Assembly: GCF_000143415.4 (NCBI RefSeq)
Contig: NW_003314386.1
Location: forward strand, 266,211-302,006
From: Selaginella moellendorffii
Lineage: Eukaryota > Streptophyta > Lycopodiopsida > Selaginellales > Selaginellaceae
Direction: 5' to 3'
Length of the DNA stretch: 35,796 nucleotides
Below, in pieces: positions 30,054 through 35,796 of the stretch. The notes below the pieces were generated by a model. That model did no database searches, was not told the DNA's origin, and saw nothing but the letters and a program-made list of their open reading frames with translations. Both the position numbers and the translations under genes were made by a program. Positions within the stretch are counted from its first letter, which is position 1; each line of letters opens with the position of its first letter.

Positions 30054-30317
30054 GTGTCATTGCTACTAATGAGATTTTCCAGCGTGATGATTCTTGGAAG
30101 CTGCAAATGGCCAAAGTTTTTACTAGCGCTGAAGAATCCGATCAAAACTCGCTTGAGTGAAGAACAGGCAGGAGCAAAACAGGGGAAATTGATTTATTAT
30201 GGGTGCTGTGTTGCTCGCAACTCTGGAGCAGTTCACCAGGAACTTGGGAAAGTTTATGTTCCTGTGGGCGACTGTGGTTCTCCTGGGGGGATTCGTGAAC
30301 GATCTGAGAAACTATGA
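30054..30317 (+). other. Overlapping upstream ORF and candidate leader intron, copy C
   Basis: An 87-codon frame starts MSLLLMRFSSVMILG and overlaps the ARM start in the same relative frame as in copies A and B (MRF ATG to ARM ATG is 130 bp, against 172 bp; both leave remainder 1 on division by 3). A possible 54-bp leader intron runs from GTAAAC (30029) to TTTTCCAG (30082), which would remove the first ATGs but leave the later ATGATT start. Confidence 0.35.
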
Positions 30318-32220
30318 CTTCTACTACGTCACTCTCCTGCTCGTTAGCTATGGCATCAGGAGCTTCCGGTTTCTCAACTTAGCCGAAGGCTTAAGGAAAC
30401 CAAAGGTGAATTCCCGCCTGATCCTACTCGTCATCGCCCTCCTTCGCCTCCTCGTCCTCTTTCCCTTCGGCGCCTATATAGAAACCTTGCTGCTGCCTCT
30501 CTGGCTGCTGCTTCTCTTGCTGCTGCTTCTCTGGCTGCTGTACAATGCTCGCTCCGGGCGCTCATTCGTCATCGTCTACAACATGGCCTACAATACTGAG
30601 ATCCTTCTGGCTCTCGTCAGCCTCAGAGCCACCATCCGCTGGCTACTACTACTGCACCCCAAGTATCCAAAGTTCAACGAGTTCGTCGCAATGATCAGCT
30701 TCTTCTCGATCGTCATCGCCGAGTCGAGCTTGTTCCTGTGCATCCGCGGCTGCTGGGAGATCATATCAGTGAGGTACAAGAAGGCGAAGAAGAACAGGGG
30801 CCGACCGAGATTTCTCCTGGAAACTAAGTCCAAGTTCTTCGTTGCCGTGTACGAGACGACGCTGAGAGATGGAGCCATCAAGGGGCTAAGGATGAACTTG
30901 GTCGACTACGTCGCGAACGAGTTCTTGCAATCGAGAGGCAACCGGGAGCTGAGGAAGAGCTTGCTGATGCTGGATGCGGTGTGCCACTGGGAAGAAGAAG
31001 ATCAGAGAAAGCAAAGTGGGAAGCTCCTCTTGGCATCTAAGCGTCAAGTTGTGGAGCGGCTGTTCGAGTGCATGGGCCACAAGTACTATCTCATCTACCG
31101 GCGAGCGGCGATTTCTCTAGTGGCCGAGATCTGCGAAGATGAAAACGCCTTCTTAGCTGTGGCACACCTCGTCCAGGCCAGTGATGAAGGCGTCTCGCTT
31201 CTGGTGAAAGCGCTGGAGCCGGATACCAACAAGTCGGTGCTGGAGCTGCTAGGAAAGCTTGCGGCATTTGGAGGGATTGCCAATGCCGAGCCGGGTGTGA
31301 TCGCGAATTTTGATTTTGCTAGAGGGGATACGCACAAGGAGTGGAAGGATTCCCTGCGCTATACCTTCAATGGCGATGGAGATGATCCAGCCAGGGTCGA
31401 TGTAGAGCCAGAGACCCAGAGCTCCAGGCAGAAGATCGCAGCGAATTTGAGGACGCTACTCAGGAAGAATCACGACTTGACAAGGTACCTCGCGAATGCT
31501 CTCTTTTGTTCCTCCCAGGAGCTCCAGGAGCTAGCTCTAGACGCTCTCGCGGCATTGCTAGCCTATGATCCCAGCCATGGTGGTCTTCTCCCTGGTTACA
31601 AGAGCGTCATCTATGGATTGTTCCAACTCCTCCGTACCTGCCAAGCTGATCCACTAGGAAGCAAAGTGGCAGTAGTGCTGGATCTTATCTGCCGCAAGAA
31701 TCACCAGTACCTGGAAACGCTACTCGATGGAAGCGGCAGTAGCAGTGACGACGTTATAGCAGTTCTCATGAGCGCGCTCTCCTTTGGTTTGGACCATCAC
31801 GATGGCGAGAGGAGCAGGCATGCAATGTCGATTCTGTGCAGCCTCCACGACCAGAAGCTGTTGAGCGAGGAGCAGGAGAAAGCGCTGGACATCGCAAAGA
31901 TCGTGGACATGGTGACCACTATGACGAGCTCAAGACCAAGTGACCATGGCTTGACTGGGGAGAGCTCGACCACCCAACCCATGGAAGGGATTGATGTGGC
32001 ATTAGAAGTAGCCGAGCTTTGGGGTTTAGCTGCGCGGCCATCACACTCCTCATCAGCTGTTCCGACGGCATCACGGATTCACAATCAACCAAGGTCGGAT
32101 TTGGCAGATGATCTCTTGGAGAAGAGCACGCTTCATTGGCAAGACCCCCCAAATTCCCCACAGAGGGAAACTAAACAGATCAGGATTCCAGAGATGCCGC
32201 AGCACAGCATTTCATTCTAA
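30199..32220 (+). CDS. Multi-pass membrane/ARM-repeat protein, copy C
   Basis: A 673-residue single-exon protein and the longest copy. The N-terminal region has hydrophobic segments (FMFLWATVVLLGGFV, YVTLLLVSYGI, LILLVIALLRLLVLFPF, a very Leu-rich stretch LLLPLWLLLLLLLLLWLLY, FVAMISFFSIVIAESSLFL). A basic linker (YKKAKKNRGRPRF) and an ARM-like helical region follow, almost identical to copies A and B. The C-terminal 45 residues or so after HNQPR (SDLADDLLEKSTLHWQD...) are unique to this copy and probably ancestral. It begins 237 bp after the glycosyltransferase-family stop, head to tail. It resembles plant ARM-repeat membrane proteins (BLE2-like, recalled); molecular role unknown. The first transmembrane third is much more diverged from A and B than the rest. 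Confidence 0.85.
   Translation: MGAVLLATLEQFTRNLGKFMFLWATVVLLGGFVNDLRNYDFYYVTLLLVSYGIRSFRFLNLAEGLRKPKVNSRLILLVIALLRLLVLFPFGAYIETLLLPLWLLLLLLLLLWLLYNARSGRSFVIVYNMAYNTEILLALVSLRATIRWLLLLHPKYPKFNEFVAMISFFSIVIAESSLFLCIRGCWEIISVRYKKAKKNRGRPRFLLETKSKFFVAVYETTLRDGAIKGLRMNLVDYVANEFLQSRGNRELRKSLLMLDAVCHWEEEDQRKQSGKLLLASKRQVVERLFECMGHKYYLIYRRAAISLVAEICEDENAFLAVAHLVQASDEGVSLLVKALEPDTNKSVLELLGKLAAFGGIANAEPGVIANFDFARGDTHKEWKDSLRYTFNGDGDDPARVDVEPETQSSRQKIAANLRTLLRKNHDLTRYLANALFCSSQELQELALDALAALLAYDPSHGGLLPGYKSVIYGLFQLLRTCQADPLGSKVAVVLDLICRKNHQYLETLLDGSGSSSDDVIAVLMSALSFGLDHHDGERSRHAMSILCSLHDQKLLSEEQEKALDIAKIVDMVTTMTSSRPSDHGLTGESSTTQPMEGIDVALEVAELWGLAARPSHSSSAVPTASRIHNQPRSDLADDLLEKSTLHWQDPPNSPQRETKQIRIPEMPQHSISF
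30487..30540 (+). repeat. 30-bp coding tandem duplication in ARM copy C
   Basis: A unit beginning TTGCTGCTGCCTCTCTGGCT at 30487 is repeated from 30517 with one difference in its first half. It encodes two Leu-rich decapeptides in a transmembrane segment, and has no counterpart in copies A and B. Confidence 0.8.
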
Positions 32221-32814
32221 ATCTTGCTAAATCAAAACTAATATATTCCCAATTGTTTGAAGCTTTGGCACGACTACAAGTCCAGTCAAACACACAAGTC
32301 TAAGAGAAACGTCAATGCAGCTTTAGAAAATTCTCTCATTCGGATTCTCTTTTCTGATTGCCACGCCACTGACTATTCCTGCTCGAACTGGAGCTTTTAT
32401 GTTGACGTACTAAAGACCCCGCTCTACGCGGGAATGGCGCAAGCAAGGAGGACGGATCCGGGAACTCGGAGTTTGAACAGTCGCAGGACGATCATCTTCC
32501 GCTGTCTGCCAGGAAGAAAGGTGATCAATATACCTGAAAGATTTTCTAGCAAATCGTTTTGTGTTTGCTTGAAGTTTTCCATTGAGAGTCAGGCCCCAGA
32601 AAAGTTGAAGAATGTACCGCTGTGAAAGTTATGGATGGATTCAGCAGGTACGCATGGGTCTGTTTCTCTTGGCTCAACGGCCACTAGCCGTTCCAGAGCG
32701 TCTTTGGCTGATCATTACATTGCCAGCAATGAGCTTTTTCTAATCTATCATTCTCTCTGGCTGTTACTTAACGAAGATGTTGCAGGCTCGCGCTTTCGGC
32801 AGCGATGCTTGGTA
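32221..32814. other. Downstream of ARM copy C, no clear gene
   Basis: Several short frames overlap here. One plus-strand stretch (about 32415-32519) reads GASKEDGSGNSEFEQSQDDH before an AAG/GTGATC boundary that could be a splice donor, so a degraded exon is possible. No start, partner exon or known domain was found. Confidence 0.35.
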
Positions 32815-33098
32815 AGCTTTCATCTTTCGAGGCGTCGAGTATTGTATTCCAGGCATGTCCTCAAAGACGTTGTCGAGATGCCCGTTCTGGCATACGCGGA
32901 GAGCATCACCGCCTGCAAAGTGGCATCCGGGGCCGAGTTGAAAGTTTCCATGACTCCGAGCATATCTCCATTCGTTGCCGCCAAGCCAAGCCAGGACATT
33001 CCAGGTGGGAATTCTTCGAAACAAAGCTCTTGCTTGATCGCCATCTTCTGGGCGTTCGCTTCCATCAGAGCTGTCCATGACACCTTTTGCGGCACCAT
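32815..33098 (-). pseudogene. Frameshifted PPR fragment
   Basis: The minus strand reads MVPQKVSWTALMEANAQ, then in another frame DGDQARALFRRIPTWNVLAW, then back in the first frame NGDMLGVMETFNSAPDATLQ and AVMLSAYARTG, then again shifted NGHLDNVFEDMPGIQ. Together these form two to three PPR repeats broken by at least three frameshifts. Nothing upstream or downstream restores a frame. It is a relic of a PPR gene copy. Confidence 0.75.
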
Positions 33099-34871
33099 AA
33101 AACCCTAGTAAATTTATAAGGCTGATAAACCCTTTTATATTGATCTCTTTTAAGCTCCTTGAGAATATTCCTATTTAATTGGGCCACAACACACTTCAGC
33201 CCCACACCTTTATTCTATATACTGAGAAGAGTGTTGTTCAAGTCACAAAACTTACCTGCATGATTCAATATTCCCGCTTCGATGGTGTGCAAAACGCTCT
33301 ACTTACCACCTGACACGAGCCATCAGGCCCGCTGCCGACATTATCCGGCAGGAGAAGGAGCGCTCTGAGAAAGATACCACTCTAAGCTACCAGCCCTAGG
33401 CAGCAGATTGCCGGCGACATCAACCGCTCGGCTGCAGAGTCAGTCCTGCCTCAGACTGGGTGTTGCTGAGCTAGAGAGTGGACGATGTGCCTGGACGTGG
33501 TTGAATTGGTGATAAGCTTGACTTGACTGCCACCAGACCCGTTGTCCCTGCCTCGAGCTCCTTGAGCTTGAGAGCTTTGTACTTCATGCAAGTGCGGCAA
33601 CCATGCGTCGAATGATGCTCTCGCCTTTCCTGGTTGCGGACACCACTCGCGTAAATTCCTGCGACCTGCCAGCTTGTTCACCGGGCCCCCGGTGGAAGTG
33701 GCAGCCGTGCACGGCCACACAACCCTTGTCTCGCCAGCTTCGGAATGCGGCAAGTAGTCGATCTAGCTTTCACGAGAGATCAGTTAGCAATTGCGTGAGA
33801 ACAAAACGAACTATCCCACTCTACCTGAACGATTTGCATCTCCTTGGTGCTAGATGTTTTTCTCGGAGATTAAGTAGCTGGGATCGGCAGTTTCAACTCC
33901 CTGTCAATTCAAACTTTGCAGTTAACAAGACAAGAGAAAGCGTTCAAAGGAGTCTTATCCATGACGACGCGTGCCAACCGCGGTGAGGCCCAGTGGCACC
34001 GTCCATGATGCTGGCTTCCATCTAGTTGTCAACACCGATCATCTCGTTGTCCTCCATTGCACGCACCTGTAGAAAGGTGGCGTGGCGATCGATTTTCACG
34101 TAAAAAAAGCCTCGGCCAAGGGAAGGATCGCAATGGACTTCAACACAACCGGCATGTTTCGAGCCAGTGCGGATCACACAGGGCACCTCGAGGTCGGGGT
34201 GAAAGAAACTACATCCTAGGAGACTATGGCAGTAGCACGAATAAAAGATGACCACTCAAGAAGAAGAAGAGGAAGATCTCACGGTCTTCTCAAGCAATGC
34301 CAAGAGGTAGACTTCGTGGTTCTTGAGCCGTTGAACTTGGTGTATCCCGGCCCTCCGGCATACAGGGTGTGGAGCTGGTCACATATGGGATGCGATTTTG
34401 CAGAGGGAAGTTGAGAATGCGTGATCTCCTCAACCGGATGGCTTGCCAGCGCACTTAGTTTTGATTCATGGGAAGAACTCCACACGTAAAATGGAGAGAT
34501 GATCCACGATAAAAGAAAGAGGCCAGTCCAAGCATGTAAGTGTCACCATAAGGCTACTGCCTTGCCTCCTCAATGCAAGCTGATGCAGCGAACAGCCAAA
34601 ATCGTTCGCATAAATAGCTGCAAGCACTCAAATAAAAAGATTAAAGCAGAAGGCAAATTAGCTGCTAGCTCTTGTTTGCTTCCAGAAAATCCTGGAGCCT
34701 TGAAAGGGACCGGAAGGCCTCGTGATCATGAAGAATAGATAATGATTACACTCAATATGTTAAAAAGAAATGGCAATTTGAGAGTAAAAGAGCATATTTG
34801 GGCGGGAAAGCAGTCAAGTGCGATGGCGGAGAAGGAGAAGGCGATGAACAAGAAGGCTGCACATCACATTC
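33099..34871. other. Long stretch without a secure gene
   Basis: No known domain was recognised in either strand. Short plausible coding traces exist, such as a plus-strand AADIIRQEKERSEKDTTLSY near 33340-33400 and the minus-strand segment at 34067-34220. These may be decayed or spliced genes. No transposon motif was seen. Confidence 0.4.
34067..34220 (-). other. Possible exon, unknown protein
   Basis: The minus strand encodes VPCVIRTGSKHAGCVEVHCD and GRGFFYVKIDRHATFLQ and then meets CAG/GTGCGT, a good splice-donor context at 34067/34066. The composition is protein-like, but I found no matching upstream or downstream exon and do not recognise the family. Confidence 0.3.
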
Positions 34872-35072
34872 ATGAAGGAGAAGCAGTTGGATCACAACCT
34901 CAAAATCTACAGAGAAGTACAAAAATCTCTTTCTTTGCTTTGAATGAATTCTTTTGTTGCACAGAAGAATTCCCTTGCTCCTCCACCTCCACCTCCTCCT
35001 CAGGAGCATGACGATCCAAAGCCAGAGGCGGAGACGAAGCCTGAGGCAGAAGAAGAGGCAGAGGCAGAATAG
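34872..35072 (+). CDS. Candidate small Pro/Glu-rich protein, two exons
   Basis: Exon 34872-34916 (MKEKQLDHNLKIYRE) and exon 34965-35072 (KNSLAPPPPPPPQEHDD..., ending in alternating Pro, Glu, Ala and Lys) join in phase across a 48-bp GT-AG intron with a pyrimidine-rich 3' side, giving 50 residues. An in-frame TGA sits 24 bp upstream of the ATG, so the start is fixed unless an upstream exon exists. An out-of-frame ATG (34823) precedes it. Intron size matches the real genes in the window. I do not recognise the protein; it may instead be the end of a longer spliced gene. Confidence 0.4.
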
Positions 35073-35796
35073 AAGCCCATTGCCACGATTCATGTGTAGT
35101 TATGTATGATTCTTTGAAATGTCTGGACTTCAATTGTTCTAATTCAGGCAATCGTTATGTTCTTTGTTTTAGGGTTTGTCTCAATCTCAATCATTTCACG
35201 ATGCAACCTTGTTCTGTTATTGTTCTAAGGTGGAGTTTGATAATGGCTAATCCAAGATCAGCTATGGCATATTGATATGGTAGTGTAGTTGTGGTCCACT
35301 TGCTCATGATCTTGCAATATTTTGGTGTTTCAGACGAGGCAAATGATCGAATCAATCTCACACTAGCCACGTGGAGGCATCATCTTGCCTAGCTAGAGCT
35401 GCGATCGGTTGCTCAATGTGAGTGACTGATGGCAACCAGGCTCCTTGTGACAAGCTCTCCTGATGATAATTCAAGCCCAATCTAAACAGCAAGATCTAGA
35501 GAAGGTGGCGAAAGTCGAGGAGGGCAACTGGACGGTGCTCGATCGGTGCAACAGCTACTGGTGAGAGCTCTCCAACGCAAGAGCTCGTCTGGAGTAGAGA
35601 AAAGCCTCGATCCAGGAAGGAAGGAGAAGCTTGAAGAGATGAACGCTAGGCACAGCATCGACTCGTGTGGGACTTGTGGAAGCCCAGATTTCCCTGCAAA
35701 GCTGAACGCACGGAGCCTTAGTATGGATGATGTGATCAACAGCTACGAACTTGTGGCAAACATCTCTTAACTGGAAAGCCATCGAGAGCTGTCTCT
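35073..35796. other. Right edge, weak coding traces only
   Basis: A plus-strand frame from about 35486 to 35769 ends MNARHSIDSCGTCGSPDFPA followed by KLNARSLSMDDVINSYELVA, with a CX2C pair, but has no upstream ATG. A different frame (35490-35565) reads LEKVAKVEEGNWTVLDRCNS and then meets a GTGAGA donor-like site. Part of a spliced gene is possible. No family was recognised. Confidence 0.35.

Larger units (their letters stand above)
29788..32095 (+). repeat. Duplicated block copy C (probable source)
   Basis: Here the block is in its natural setting: the tail is the in-frame end of a complete exon 7, and the ARM frame runs on past the point where copies A and B end. This makes it the likely ancestral arrangement. 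The spacer and ARM gene have diverged more from A and B than those two have from each other. Confidence 0.85.

Noticed and set aside
33451-33986. 100-127 codon ORFs on both strands
   Set aside because: No motif, no plausible start or splice partner, and frames overlap on opposite strands. Left as unassigned sequence.

Overview
The window looks like nuclear DNA of a lycophyte, most probably Selaginella (S. moellendorffii-like). The evidence is plant gene families (PPR, LOB-domain, plant ribophorin I), very short introns (about 48-70 bp) with clean GT-AG ends, apparently intronless PPR genes, telo-box motifs near start codons, and nested plant LTR retrotransposons. No tRNA, rRNA, CRISPR array or prokaryote-type operon was seen. 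The species is inferred; no database search was possible.

Layout. (1) 1-1558: the 3' part of a PPR gene. (2) 2450-4772, minus strand: copy A of a duplicated block carrying a membrane/ARM-repeat gene plus a broken 3' tail of a glycosyltransferase-family gene. (3) About 5.9-17.8 kb: a fossil Ty3/gypsy element on the minus strand (Gag zinc knuckle, protease, RT, RNase H, integrase, all broken). A 7.3 kb non-coding LTR element (6371-13665, plus strand) sits inside its integrase gene. A PPR fragment and an unknown acidic-tail ORF lie between its RNase H and integrase remnants. (4) 17.9-18.8 kb: a Ty1/copia RT-RNase H fragment, then unassigned sequence with a G-run. (5) 20.1-22.5 kb: copy B of the duplicated block, inverted relative to A. 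(6) 22.7-30 kb: a gene-dense island with OST1/ribophorin I (minus, 10 exons), a LOB-domain gene (minus, 2 exons), a PPR gene (plus) and a 7-exon glycosyltransferase-family gene (plus). (7) 29.8-32.1 kb: copy C of the block, the probable source, where the ARM gene follows the glycosyltransferase-family gene head to tail. (8) 32.2-35.8 kb: a frameshifted PPR fragment, mostly unassigned DNA, and one candidate small gene.

The main story is duplication. The 3' end of the glycosyltransferase-family gene, the intergenic spacer and the ARM gene were copied as one unit. Copies A and B share the same truncation point and the same frameshift, so they descend from one truncated intermediate; they now form inverted arms around the transposon nest. 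All three ARM reading frames stay open, and all three leaders carry an overlapping upstream ORF in the same relative frame. The glycosyltransferase-family gene is itself odd: its exons join the N-terminal membrane anchor directly to the conserved C-terminal region, leaving no room for the glycosyltransferase domain. I do not claim a new defence or enzymatic system. The best leads are the catalytic-domain-less glycosyltransferase relative, the conserved overlapping upstream ORF, and the non-coding element with hexamer arrays in its LTRs.
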